A stretch of 64,000 bases of DNA from Anodontia alba (taxonomy: Eukaryota; Mollusca; Bivalvia; Lucinida; Lucinidae), in NCBI GenBank assembly GCA_964016985.1, contig OZ024826.1, positions 61,696,910-61,760,909 on the forward strand, written 5' to 3'. Under the pieces are notes generated by a model. The model saw only the letters and a program-made list of their open reading frames with translations. It was not told the origin of the DNA and ran no database searches. The translations under genes and the position numbers were made by a program. Positions 42,964 to 54,480 of the stretch are shown here, in pieces. Each line of letters opens with the position of its first letter. The stretch's first letter is position 1.

Positions 42964-43094
42964 AGGTTTCAGTGTAGGGTTTGTAAAAAGGACTGTAAAG
43001 CATCCGATAAGTGGTGGAGTATGAAGACTGCAAAAAGCGATTTCATGTGACATGTTCACAACTTGGCTATGAGGCATTTGAAAAAATTGAATCA

Positions 43095-43375
43095 CATCAC
43101 GAAAACATACCTATATAATTTTGACCGCCTTAAACCCCACTTTTATATAGTAAAACTGGGGTTTACAGGGGTATATATTATTTTTCTTATTTCTGCTCAA
43201 AAGCTTAGATTGTGGGTACTCGTTAGAACCGCCTCAACGAGGCAGTTCTAACGAGTACCCACATTCTATGCTTTTGAGCAGAAATATGAAAAATATCAGA
43301 ATTTTTCATGTGATTTTTTTTCATTTTTTGGTGGTAAAATTTTCATTATATTTAAATAGGCATGTTTTCGTACTG
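43095..43375. mobile_element. MITE family A, copy 4, inserted in the LINE ORF
   Basis: CATCACGAAAACATACCTAT at the left and AAATAGGCATGTTTTCGTAC at the right. The long central stem is GTGGGTACTCGTTAGAACCG with its complement. It splits the Cys-rich finger region of the LINE. Confidence 0.8.
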
Positions 43376-46300
43376 GGAATCGATACTTGGTATCACGCAG
43401 ACTACAAAGCGGACTAAGGACTTTGCAGCCACGCGGTCTTGAATGGTCATAAGGCAGTGCAATGTGAAATGAGGATACATAATGAATGTTCATGAATACA
43501 TTTTACACTGACTATGAAACATTGGATTTGGAATACATTATAAAACTTTGAAATACAAACTGTACCCTTGATTTGCCCAAAATGTGAAGTGCTTAACTTC
43601 TCTGATTCTTATTTTGATACTCGGTGTAACTTTGAATAGTCAAACAGGTTTGATCCCTTGGTGAAAGACATGAATAAAGCATCTTCTGCACCTGGAATTA
43701 ACAAATCAACTTCCCTTAAAGGACAGAAATTTGTAAGCATAAATATTAATGGCATATTTTCTTGATTGTTATAAGCCTGACATTGTAGCTATTCAGGAGA
43801 AAAAAAATTGATGGCTCAATTTCAGCTTCAGAATTGTCCCCTGATTCCTGTCCATACAATGCATATAGGAAAGACAGAAACCTTCATGGTGGAGGTGTGA
43901 TGCTCCTCATTCATGTGCAAGGAAATTCCCTATATGCCATTGACTGAACTGGAAAACAGCTCAGAATCAGTATAGGCTAAGGTCTTTTCAAACAAACCTC
44001 ACTAAATAGAGTTGGTATTGAGAACCCAGTGGCATGTGCAAAGACTTTTTCCTTCGAAATCAGCTTGAGCACATTAGTCTCAACAGAAGAAACTTCCTTT
44101 GGTCCACATACTAGGTGACTTTAACTTTAGAGACATTGTTTGGCCAGACCAACTTAACAAAAATAGGATCATGCTCAGTAGGAGGGACAAGTACTTGTGG
44201 ACATTATGAACGATCGTGGGTTAGAATGGCTTGTGAATTTTCCAACTCAGGAAGAGAATACACTAGATTTGATTTTAACTTCGTTACCTGGGCAGTTTCA
44301 GGAGGTATTCTCCTGATAAATTGAATGACATTGTTGCAGGAATTTTAAAGTCTTTATTCTACCAAGGAAGAAACCACAACATAAGGTTTATTTGTATCAG
44401 AAGGTTGACTTTAACTCTATGAGGCAAAATTCTTCAAACTTTTGAAATGATGAATATATCACTGGTCATTCTGGTTCTTATTCTGTTGAAGTTCAGGAAA
44501 TTTTCAGTTTGATAACTTCCTTCATACAGGAGACTGTAGATAAGTATAGTCCCTCTAAGACCAGCAGATCGGAGCTTCCATCCCTTGGATTGTATCTGAG
44601 ATTAGAAGAAAAGATTCCTAAAAGTAATAAAACTCATAAAAAAAAAGCAAAAAAGACTGGCAGCAGTAAACTCAAATCTAACTTTCAGGAACTGAGACAG
44701 AAAATCAAAGCTAATATCAAGAAACAGCATGATTTGTATGTTAACAAATTGGTTGGTGACGTTAAGGTTAAGTCCAAAGACTTCTATCAATATACCAACA
44801 GACAGAGGAAACACAATCAGGGTATCCCTCCTCTCAAAAGGAGTAATGGAAGTGGTTTGCGCTGAGTCTGAAACTGAGCAGGCTGAGGAGTTCAATGGTC
44901 AGTTTACAGATGTATTCTCCAAAACTTCGGAAAGTGAGGTGCCATTACTTGAGAAGTTAGCTTCATCTATGAGCAACATTCACATTTCAAATGAAGGTGT
45001 CATAAAAACGATGAAAGGCTTAAATCTCTCAAAGGCTTTGGGACCTGATGAACTTCATGCTAGAGTCCTTAAAGAACTTGTGTTAGAACCTGGTCCTGTA
45101 TTTGATCATTTGTTCCAACAATCGCTTGGTATGGGTGAAATCCCCAAGGAATGGCTGACGTCTGTCCACTTTAAAAGATGGGTGACAGAGCTTTACCAAG
45201 TAACTATTGTACAGTGTTCTTGACGTGTGTTCCTTGCAAGCTACTTGAACACATAGTATGTACAAATATTATGGCTCATCTTCATGAACAAAAACTTCTG
45301 TCAGACAGGCAACATGTTTTTAGGAAGAACTGTAGTTGTGCAACTCAGTTGATTACAATAATAAATGAATGGGCTTAAATTTTGGATGCAGGAAGTCAAG
45401 TAGATGCATTCATATTGGACTTTGAGAAGGTCTTTGACACCCCTCCTCACGAACTTCTGAAATGCAAACTCCATGGATATGGCGTAAGTCAAAAAACTAG
45501 TATGGCTTGATTTCTTTTCGGTGCAATAGGCAACAATGGGTTGTAGTCAATGGTGCAAAATCTCAATGGGCACTTGTTTTGTCTGGTGTGCCACACGCTA
45601 CTGTTTTTGGTCCCCTGTTGTTCGCCTTGTATATAAATGACATCATAGTTGGAATAGAATCTGAGATTCTTCTGATTGCTGATGTCTGTGTCTGCTATCA
45701 TCAGATTGATAGCATTGAAGACATCAAAACTCCAAAAGGATCAACTGGGCAGATGGTCCAAGAAATGGGGTATGTCATAATGAGATTTCAGCCGTGGAAT
45801 GTAACATGATGCAGCTTTCTAGGAAGCGGATCAAAAAGATTAATGCAGACTTTACTCTTTAGAGGAAACAGTCCTCGAAAATGTGGATAATATTAAATAC
45901 CTTGGTGTGACAATATCTAAGGATTTGAAATGGAATACTCATGTAAGCAATGTTTGCACAAAAGCAAACAGAAAACTTGGTTTCTTAAGATGTACCGTGT
46001 AACCTATTGTCATATCCCCAAGATGTTAAGGAAATGGCATACAAGGGGTTGGTGTGACCAATTCTGGCGTATGCTAGCCCTGTTTGGGACCCACATAGAA
46101 TAGTTGTCCAGGAAGAATTGGAAAAGGTTGTAGCTAGGTTTATGACTGGTAACTACAACTTTGGAACTGGAAATATGACTACCCTTAGCAAAATGGAAGG
46201 TGGTTAAAATGCAGTTATTATGCAGTTTTTTTTCTGAGCAGTTAAAAAGCAGTTTTCCAGCAGTTTTTTTGTTGATTCAAACAGTGTTTACTTACTTTGC

Positions 46301-46749
46301 ATAAACAGTATTATTATAAGTTAAAAAGCAGTTTCTCTAGCAGTTACAGTTTTTTTTTGCAGTTAAAATGCAGTGAAAGTGACTGCGTTTTGAGCGAAAT
46401 ATTTAAATGAACTGAGCAGTTTAATGACGACATTGAAAAACTGCTAAAAACTGTTTTCCAAATATGGTATACAGTTTTTTGATGTCATCAGAAAACTGCC
46501 AAAAACTGGATCTGAAACACTAAAAACTGTTTTTATTTTATTTATTTTTATTTTTATTTTTGGACTGTAGTAAAAGTTTTTTGAAATTTCGCAGATGTAA
46601 ACTTTGTTGTATGCTTTCTTAGTGCTTTAAGGGTAAATGCAAAGTTACCACTCCACAATAATTTACACATCAAATATTACATGTATTAATATACAAAAAT
46701 CAATATTTCAAATAAAGTGATTGAAAAAATGTAAAGTAAACATGCCAAA

Positions 46750-47525
46750 ATAAAACAAGAGCTGTCATCAGACAGCATAGCTTGCCTAGAAAGGTATCTT
46801 TGTGATCTTGTTCATAAGTTAACTGGTGGGTTTGGCAGTGCGTGGGCAGAGATATTACCGAATAAAACATTGCACCTATGCCAATCAGCATACTATCATC
46901 ATAGCAAATCCAAATCCATCATATGGTTTTGAAATTTGAGCATTTAAAATGCTTTAACATAAAACTTTAACATAAAATTTGTCAGTGACCTTGAACTTTA
47001 GGTCATAGACATATACATGGAGGTATAGCTGAATAAAACGCTGGACCTATGTCTATCATCATACCATATATGAACCAAATCAATCGTTTGGTTTGGAAAA
47101 TAAGGGCTCTAGAAAAACTTTGATATGAAATTTCAAAGGCTGCGATCTTGACCTTAAGCTCATAGGCGTAGCAGGGTATTGCTTGATGAAACTTTAGAGC
47201 TGTGTCATCATGTCAAATATGAACCAAATCCATCATTTGGTTTGGAAAATATGAGCTCTTAAAAACTTAAGCGTAAAACTTAGACGTAAAATGTCAAAGT
47301 CTGGTATCTTGACCTTAAAGTCATGGGTGCGGGTATTGCTGAAAAGAACTTTGGACCTTTATCTATCATCATACCAAATATATATATATAAACCAAATCC
47401 ATTATGGTTTGGAAAGTATTAGCTCTTAAAAAACTTAACTGTAAATGTGGATGCGGGCTCCAAAGCAGATGCTGATGTCGGGTAGTGCAATAACTCTCCC
47501 TGAACTTTGTCCAGGTGAGATAAAA
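46750..47525. repeat. Tandem array of ~160-bp units nested in the foldback element
   Basis: ACCAAATC(C/A)ATC(A/G)TTTGGTTTGG recurs near 46900, 47078, 47224 and 47392, with TTGACCTTAA(A/G) between. It opens with AACAAGAGCTGTCATCAGAC and ends near CCAGGTGAGATAAAAAAAGA. Confidence 0.65.
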
Positions 47526-48479
47526 AAAGAGCATAACTTGATCGTAGTGTATGGAATATAGCTAAAATTTAATAAGAGCCCATTTTAGTTTTAATAGAGT
47601 TACGACATAATTTGCTGAGAAGATTTCAATCTGATATTTTGAAGAGGGGCATAATTCGAAAGGTGCAAATTTGCTCAAGAAGAAATAAAAGGCTCACCTA
47701 ACCTTTCATGAGAATTCCACATATAAAATTTTCAAATACTAGGCCCAGGCAGTCATTCTTGAGCGTCATAACTGTATAAGTAGTGATAGACAATGGCAAT
47801 AATACTGTAATTAATTAATGCAGAATTATCTTCTCTTTCCAAAATATAGTTTACCAAAAATCAGCTTCCTTGGTAAAGCTGATTGAAGGTCTTATTTTTT
47901 TGAAAAGGAACTCATGTCTAAGTTGTGATACATACCAAACACTGTCATGTCAATGAATGATTGAATGAATGAATGAATGAATGAAAACAAAGCAACCACA
48001 ATCAAAGCAATATGCCATCAAATTCTTCTAAGTTGGGGTCTTAATTATATTCTGGAAAGATGAACAAAAACATACTGAACATGTAACCTAATGTTTCCTT
48101 CCCAAATGTGGGTGGGGAATGGGAGAAAATAGCCTGCTGATTAAAACAAATAACAAGACACAGTGAAAAGACAAATCTCAATCACAATTGACAAATGTAT
48201 ACATTCATCATGCACTTACTGCTTTTAGAATGCAATAACATGAAGTCTTTGCCACCTAATATCAGATTCTATTGAGACAAAAGCACAAGGCAAGCTTTCA
48301 TTTCCCTCCACAATATGAAAAGAGGAAATGATGTTACTCACAGGATGTATGTAATTAACCCGAGCCTTCTCTGGCTGTTCAAAGACTTTCATTGATTTGG
48401 GGGCTAAAGCCGCCAATCAGTAAATATCAGGAAGCTTTTTAAGTCCGAGAAGGCTCAGATTAGTATGTAATGAGCATGA
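47526..48479. other. Interior of the foldback element, non-coding
   Basis: A GAAT tetranucleotide run lies at about 47957-47982. No gene is recognised. Confidence 0.5.
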
Positions 48480-48716
48480 CCATTATTATGCAGTTTTAAG
48501 CAGTTTTAAAAAACTGCTTTTTCAGTGGTGGTCAGTAAATAGCAATTTTATGCAGTTTTTGCTGAAACTGTTTTCTTACTGGCCACAGAAAAACTGCTCT
48601 GGAGAAATATCAATCAGAAAAATTGTTGTAAACTGCATTTTAACTGCTTTTTAGGACAAAAACTGCATTTACACTGCAGAAATATTGCAGTTTTTAGCAG
48701 TTCATTTTGCTAAGGG

Positions 48717-49025
48717 TTAAGCATTCTTGAACAGTTAGGGTAGGAGTCTCTTCACAAGAGACGTAAAGGTAGTAAACTCAAATTGCTACAAAAGTCTGAA
48801 AAGTAGAGCTAGTATACCTTGTGATGAACTTCAACGCCCAAATAGGTGCAGTAGGGATCAACATCCAATGGCATTTCAAGTGCCACATGCTAGAAATGAC
48901 ATTTACAAGTACAGTTTCTTCCCAGACACCATTAGGGATTGGAAAACACTCCCTGCATTTATGATATCGTCTGCTGAAAGTTCTGAGGACCCTGTCACTT
49001 GATTCACATCATTTGTGAGATCTAG
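48717..49025 (+). pseudogene. CR1/L2-like LINE, C-terminal tail
   Basis: It continues the copy interrupted at 46181: a ILEQLGWESL-like block, then HARNDIYKYSFFPDTIRDWK and TLPAFMISSAES. The latter two match the SFFPQT-IRDWNALP block at the end of the sister copy near 51060. Frameshifted. Confidence 0.75.
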
Positions 49026-49059
49026 AGACTAGTCTTCGCAATCATTGGCCACGGTGAAT

Positions 49060-49360
49060 GAATGTCTATTGATGCATCACAGGTGAAATATTCTGATTCT
49101 GACCATGTACAGCAGAAGAAATCCCTGATTAAAGCTGCAGCAAGACTCTTTGGTGTTCCAGATCAAATGTTAAGTGATAGAGTGACTGGTTTAGTAGACC
49201 GTCTGAATGATTCCTGTGGCCTTGAAACTCTTTGGTGTTGCAGCTCAAATGTTAAGGGACAGATTGATTGGGTTAGTAGACCCTCTGAAAGATTCATGTG
49301 GCTCTGAAACTGTTTTTAGTAAAGAGGAAGAAAAAATCAGTTATCACATAGATGATTAAA
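49060..49360 (+). pseudogene. Pogo-like transposase N-terminal fragment, HTH duplicated
   Basis: It encodes KAAARLFGVPDQMLSDRVTG, related to the KAAKIHGVPEQTLRDRVIG helix-turn-helix at 33.4-35.4 kb but a different family. An ~88-bp unit containing this segment is repeated in tandem (about 49145-49232 and 49233-49320). A SKEEEKISYHI-like block follows, corresponding to the region after the HTH. No catalytic part is present. Confidence 0.6.
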
Positions 49361-49475
49361 ACATCTGATGAGTCATTAAAGTAATTCATACTTCAAAACT
49401 TCTGTGAGTTAATTATACTTCAGCAGCCTCCAAAAAGTTCATCCATCTATACATCCATCTATTCTTACACATACA

Positions 49476-49724
49476 TTAACCCTTAAAGCGCCACTCACAA
49501 CTATTGTCGTCTGCTTTGTCATCTGCTTGTGATTTTAAAAGTCAATTTTGCAAACAATGTGGACCCAGATCAGACTGCTCCTTTAGGTAGGAGCAGTCTG
49601 ATCAGGGTCCACACTGTTTGCCTGTATGCAAAAATAGGTTTGAAAAGTCTGCAAGAATATTCAGCAGACGACATAAACAGACAACATTTTCAGATGCAGT
49701 TTTTCTTGGCGCTTTAAGTGTTAA
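49476..49724. mobile_element. TTAA-flanked MITE carrying the CAGATCAGACTGCTCC palindrome
   Basis: TTAACCCTTAAAGCGCCACT at the left, CTTGGCGCTTTAAGTGTTAA at the right. Inside both ends is the GTCGTCTGCT/AGCAGACGAC motif shared with 18460-18672. The core is GTGGACCCAGATCAGACTGC, a short loop, then GCAGTCTGATCAGGGTCCAC. The TTAA target suggests a piggyBac-like origin. Confidence 0.75.
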
Positions 49725-49726
49725 TA

Positions 49727-50582
49727 CAGGCTGAGTTGACCAAAAGCATGCTCAGGATGTTTGCAGATGATGTGAAAATCTACCAAACAACAAATTATCA
49801 TCAGGTTCTTCAAGAGGATCTTCAAAATGCAGATTCGTGGGCAGATAAATGGGAGCTCAAATTTCATATTGATAAATGTAGGGCTATGCATTATGGGAGG
49901 ACAAATGACAATCACAGTTACAAAATAAACTCAAAAACATTGAAGATAGTGAATGAAGAATGTGATTTAGAAATTATATTTCCAGATGATCTTAAATTCA
50001 ACAAGCACATCTCTATATATACCAGAGTTCAAGAATTATTGTTGGCTCCAGTTTTGTCTGGTGTCCCACAAGGGACTGTTCTTGGTCCATTTTAGAGTCT
50101 CTGTACTTAAATGATATTTCCACAGACACTGACTCGGTAAAAAGACTTTTTGCAGATGGCTGTGTTTGCTATCGTGACATTAGAGAGCCAGAGGACTCAT
50201 TGAAACTTCAGAAGGATATAGATAGATTTAGATGTTGGGCAAGAAAATGGGGCATGAGATTTCAGCCTTTTGAATGCAATATAATGCAGATAACTATATA
50301 TAGGAAAACAAAAGTGAAATTGAGGCTTCTCAAAAATGTGGATTCCATTAAATACATGTACCTAGGAGTGACAATCACACATGACTTCGGAATACACATA
50401 TTAGCAACATGTGTACTAAAGAAATAGAACACTTGGTTTCCTTAGTCGAAATCATTATCAATGTCCTCAGGATGTAAAGGAGGCAGCATATAAAAGACTT
50501 AGATGTGTTTGGGATCCCCAAGGTGTGGTTCTTCAAGAAAAAATCGAAAAAGTGCAGAATAGGACTGCTAGATTTGTAACTA
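49727..50582 (+). pseudogene. Chimeric LINE RT fragments, 5' part
   Basis: The first block (49740-50030) encodes MLRMFADDVKIYQTTNYHQV, then CRAMHYGRTND. It comes from a lineage different from the rest. At about 50035 it joins a CR1/L2-like RT with LSGVPQGTVLGPF, LYLNDISTDTDS, LFADGCVCYRDI (second Asp changed to Gly), CWARKWGMRFQPFECNIMQI and NVDSIKYMYLGVTITHD. It continues after the MITE at 50803. Confidence 0.75.
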
Positions 50583-50802
50583 CACCACAACCTCTTTATA
50601 ACACTATTGTTGGGGTCCATAGCATAAACCGTGTTAGTTAAGCAACCATGTTATATCCTAACAAAAATGTATAGATTATATTGAAAACTGACCATTTATG
50701 GTCATTTTTCAATATAATCTATACATTTGTGGGATCCATCTTTGAATTGTGTTATATCCAAAACCATGTTATAATGAGCCGTGTTATAAAGAGGTTGTAG
50801 TG
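50583..50802. mobile_element. Mariner-type MITE with TA target duplication
   Basis: CACCACAACCTCTTTATAAC then AC at the left, GTGTTATAAAGAGGTTGTAG then TG at the right, each flanked by TA (50581-50582, 50803-50804). The middle is palindromic around GACCATTTATGGTC. It splits a LINE codon run. A related sequence starts near 63900 at the window end. Confidence 0.8.
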
Positions 50803-51190
50803 TAGCATATACTGCTTTGAAACTAGGAGTATGACTGGAATACTGGAAAAATTAAGATAGGAGTCTCAAGAAGAAGAGAGACAATAGACTAATGAATTCT
50901 CTTGTACAAAGGTCTAAAGGATGCTGCCAGCATTCCAATAGATGACCTTATACCAGGGTTAGGTGCTGTAGAAATCATCACTCATTGACATTTCAGACCC
51001 CCACTGCAGGAACTGACATGTACAAGGGCTTATTCTTCCCTCAAACCATTAGAGATTGGAATGCCCTTCCAGATTTGATTATTTCCTCAGCAGTAGGTGC
51101 AGAGGATGGTGTGGCTAAGTTTAACTCTTTGGTGAGAGCTAGGAACTAATTTCCCATATCACAGGTCCTGGTGAATAAATGTCATTGGAC
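50803..51190 (+). pseudogene. CR1/L2-like LINE, C-terminal part
   Basis: After the MITE the frame family continues with a HHSLTFQTPT-like block and TDMYKGLFFPQTIRDWNALP, then AVGAEDGVAKFNSLVRARN. This matches the minus-strand copy at 29629-29800. It ends near the ATGAATAAATGTCATTGGAC sequence shared with other copies. Confidence 0.75.
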
Positions 51191-51599
51191 ATATCATCAG
51201 TAAAATTCAGATTCAGAGAGGCAATGCTGTTTTGAATGTAAAATACAGAAGAGTAGTAAATTCTTTACCTCACAGATTCACAGAGCTTGGGATAATCAAA
51301 TTATTAAAACAGCTTTGAAAATAAAATTTTCCATTTGTTTGGCGGTTCTTCTCATATTATCATCCCTTCCATGTTAAATTTCTATTTGGCATATTTATAG
51401 TGAAATCACAATAAAATCACTTAAAGAAATTCATTGCTGGATTTATTGTTTAACCAAAAACAGCCCTTATTTGGGGAAAAAAAAACAAAAAACAAAAAAA
51501 AAACAACCATGGACACTTTTTGTTATATAATGGTATTTTGTAAGGTATCCCACCTGAGCTGAACTTTTTTTTTTTTTTTTGCTGAAAATCACATTTCGA
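51191..51599. other. Non-coding stretch
   Basis: It contains an AAAAC-rich tract (51476-51506) and a T run near 51567. No gene. Confidence 0.5.
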
Positions 51600-53335
51600 A
51601 TATATTAATTTCATTTATACAAATATTAAGTCTAACCAGATGTTGAGGGTGAGAGAATCCTAGAGTATGCCCTAGCATTCGACCTGCTTTTTGGGAACAC
51701 ATGTTTCAAGAAACGTGACACCCATCTCATCACGTACAAGTCAGGAAACATAGCCATGCAGATAGACTTCATCCTTTTCCGTAGGACCATGCGCAAACTT
51801 GTCCAGATGTAAAAGTGATCCCTGGCGAGGAAGTAGCCCTGCAACATCATGTGCCACCAAAATCCAAGTGCAAGTTCACCCCTCATCTCAAAGTTTGAAA
51901 GCTTAAAGACCCTCAGACAAGCAGTTGTTTCCAAGAGGTCTTCAACTTGCATGTGAGCACGTCTGTAGGTGTAACTGATGGGGCCACTGAGGATATCTGG
52001 AACAATATCACGACTGGACTACTCAAGACAACTGAGGAGGTGTGTTGAACAACTCGGCCCCACCATTGGCATCATGAAACCTGGTGGTGGAATGAACACG
52101 TGGAAAAGGCCATTGCTGCCAAGCGGAAAGCTTTCAAGGCCTGGAAGACTGGCATCATACAGTGCAGCCAAACAAAATGCCAGACATTCAGTGCACCATG
52201 CTCGTCAAAAAGCCGACAAGAAGGTCTACGAGAATACTGACCCCCAAGTCTTCAAAAGTCTACCACCTTGCTAACCAGTTTAGAAGAGAGAACGCTGATG
52301 TTTTTGGTGACAAACGAGTGAAGAATGATGCAGGAGAGATGTCAATGAGCGAAGACTCAAAACAAAAGGCTTGGTTAGAGCACTACCAAAGGCTTCTCAA
52401 GGTTGAGTTTGACTGGGACCCAGACCACCTGTCTCATCAACCACCAATGGAAGGCCCGCCCATCCCAGTCACCATTGATATGGTTCAGAAGGCTCACAGA
52501 TGAAGGCAGGCAAAGCACCGGGCCCATCAGGCATGGTGGAGATGGTATGAGCAGCCGGTGACATGGGTGCCTCCATAATCCGTGACCTTGCAGCTGCAAT
52601 CATTCGCGATGGCAAGGTCCCCTCTGACTGGGAGTTCCATTGTCTGCCTCTACAAGGGAAAGGGGGACGCATTGGAAAGGGGCAACTACCGCAGTCTCAA
52701 GCTGACAGAGCAGGTCATGAAGGTGACTGTTAACTTTCAACCACAACACGTGTGAAAAGTTCAAGGATCTGCTACCAGTTCTGTCTTCACGCCACCTCTC
52801 TTTCAAGACACGTGGCCGTGTGTACAGCTCTTGTGTGTGGAGTGCAATGCTCCATGCCAGTGAGACTTGGCCATTGACAAAGCCAAACCTCCAGTGTCAG
52901 CAGCAAAATGACAGGGCAATGATCAGACAGATCTGCAATGTCAGGCCGCAAGACATTGTCACCACTAGGTCCAGTGAGCTACTTGCGCGGCTTGGCATTG
53001 AGGATCTGGACCTCATTCTGAAGGAGAGAAGGCTTCGCTGGTATAGACATGTGGAACGCTCCAATGGAGCAGTCTGTACAGCCTTTGACATACAGGTTGA
53101 TGGAAAGCATGGGCCTGGGAGGCCCAAGATGACATGGAAGCAGCTGACAGAGAGGGATTGCAGAGAGTGGAAGCTCTCGGCTATCAACCCTCATGATAGA
53201 CATACCTGGAGATATGGTGTGAGATCTGCCATGCATGCAGTAAGCCAGCTATCTGGAAGGGGGCCCACTGATGTGGATGTTGCCCCTGTACCTGCATGTT
53301 AATCATAAATCAGATTATGATATGATATGATGCTC
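51600..53335 (+). pseudogene. RTE-type LINE with most of the RT deleted
   Basis: Endonuclease end: LEYALAFDLLFGNTCFKKRD, then SGNIAMQIDFILFRRTMR. Linker: VHHARQKADKKVYENTD. Pre-RT: FRRENADVFGDKRVKNDAGE, then PPIPVTIDMVQKAHR and MKAGKAPGPSGMVEMV. RT start: GNYR-like and LTEQVMK near 52690. It then jumps at about 52730 to the far C terminus: SSRHLSFKTRGRVYSSCV, LHASETWPLTKPNLQ, MIRQICNVRPQDIVTTRSSE, LARLGIEDLDLILKERRLRW, GPGRPKMTWKQL, GRGPTDVDVAPVP. The palm with its catalytic Asp residues is missing. The end carries TATGATATGATATGATG, a short-repeat tail typical of RTE elements. Confidence 0.8.
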
Positions 53336-53504
53336 CTTTAACATTACAGCAGATCTGAGACTGAGATGCTTGCACTGTTGTAAAGGGTCCTTTACCTTTG
53401 AACAGCTTGGGACTGCAGTAAAAAGGACAGTGAATATCCCTCAGTGCAGTTATCAAATATTGCCCCATTTTGTACTATTTCAGTGAGATGTTTATTCTTT
53501 TTAT
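53336..53504. other. Short non-coding spacer
   Basis: Nothing recognised. Confidence 0.4.
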
Positions 53505-54480
53505 AGTGCCGCTTTGAAAAAGTGGGGCTATTCTGGATTTGCCATGTCCTTCCGTGATTCCGTCATTCTGTGATTCAGTGACTGCAAAATTAAAATGCAT
53601 TTTGTTTAATAACTTTTATGTTTGTGGTCCTACTTAAATGAAACTTATACATGTACTACACTTGGTCTCTAAGATAAGTAAGGTGTAGTTGCAGAATAGT
53701 GGCCAAGGGCCCATAACTCTTGGCCTTATGTCCCTTGGTAGGTTTTCTAAATTTAAAATGCAGTTTGCTTAATTACTTTTATGTTTGTGGTCCTACTTCA
53801 ACGAACCTTATACCACACTTGGTCTCTAAGGTAAGAAAGGTGTAGTGGCAGAATGGTGGCCAAGGGCCCATTACTCTTGGAGTTATGTTCCTTAATATGT
53901 TTTCAAATTTTGTCATTCTTGAAAATTTTCGTAACAGATTTTTCAGGAACTATGAAAGCTAGAAAGCTGAAAGTTTGTAGAAACATGGATAATTACTGGA
54001 TGTATCCTGTATACTGGAAAAGGGGCCAAGGGTCCATAACTCTTGGAGTTATGTTCCTTGGTAGGTTTTCAAAAAATTAAAATGCATTTTGCTCAGTAAC
54101 TTTTATGTTTGTGGTCCTATTTCGATGAAACTTTTACCATACTTGGTTTCTAAGGTAAGGAAGGTGAGGTGGCATAATGGTGGAAAAGGGCCTAAGAAAG
54201 CTAGAAAGCTGAAAGTTCATATAAACATGGACAATGACTGGATGTATCATGTAAACCGGAATAGGGGCAGAAGATCCATAACTCTTGGAGTTATGTCCCT
54301 TGGTAGGTTTTCGTTTTCAAATTTTGCCATTCTTGAAAATTTTCCTAACAGATTTCTCAGAACCTAAGAAAGCTAGAAAGCTGAAAGTTCGTATAAACAT
54401 GGACAAAGACTGGATGTATTGTGTATATCAGAATAAGGATCAAGGGTCCATAACTCTTGGAGTTATGTCCCTTGCTAGCT
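53505..54480. repeat. Tandem array of ~165-bp units
   Basis: AAAATGCATTTTG(T/C)TTAATAAC begins units near 53587, 53753 and 54077. A second block type (GAAAGCTAGAAAGCTGAAAG, then CCATAACTCTTGGAGTTATG) recurs near 53955, 54195 and 54367. The long frames across it are translations of the repeat. Confidence 0.7.

Larger units (their letters stand above)
42905..46181 (+). pseudogene. CR1/L2-like LINE, 5' and central part
   Basis: A non-LTR retrotransposon. In order: a 2A-like motif, then a Cys-rich finger (FQCRVCKKDCKASDK, then after a frameshift DCKKRFHVTCSQLGYEAF). MITE-A sits at 43095-43375. An APE endonuclease follows with SININGI, GGGVMLLIHVQ, GDFNFRDIVWP (catalytic Asp) and FPTQEENTLDLILTS. 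A linker follows. The RT carries LSKALGPDELHARVLKEL, HEQKLLSDRQHVFRKN, LDFEKVFDTPPHELL, LSGVPHATVFGPLLFALYIN and LLIADVCVCY, where the catalytic Asp pair has become Asp-Val. Then NIKYLGVTISKDLKWNTHVS. It is interrupted at 46182 and its tail is at 48717-49025. Many stops and frameshifts make it dead. Confidence 0.85.
46182..48716. mobile_element. 2.5 kb foldback element with AACTGC/GCAGTT ends, inserted in the LINE
   Basis: Perfect 14-bp inverted ends CCCTTAGCAAAATG (46182-46195) and CATTTTGCTAAGGG (48703-48716). The outer ~340 bp (46196-46535) and ~240 bp (48480-48702) are dominated by GCAGTTTTT/AAAAACTGC hexamer-based repeats in both orientations. LINE codons flank it exactly on both sides: NMT before, ILEQLGWESL-like after. 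The flanks are CTA and TTA, so a 2-3 bp TA-containing target is likely. The interior holds a separate tandem array. No transposase is seen. Confidence 0.75.

Noticed and set aside
46129..48740. 46182-48716 as part of the LINE's own 3' region
   Set aside because: Sister copies at 29.8 and 50.8 kb read straight through this point without it.
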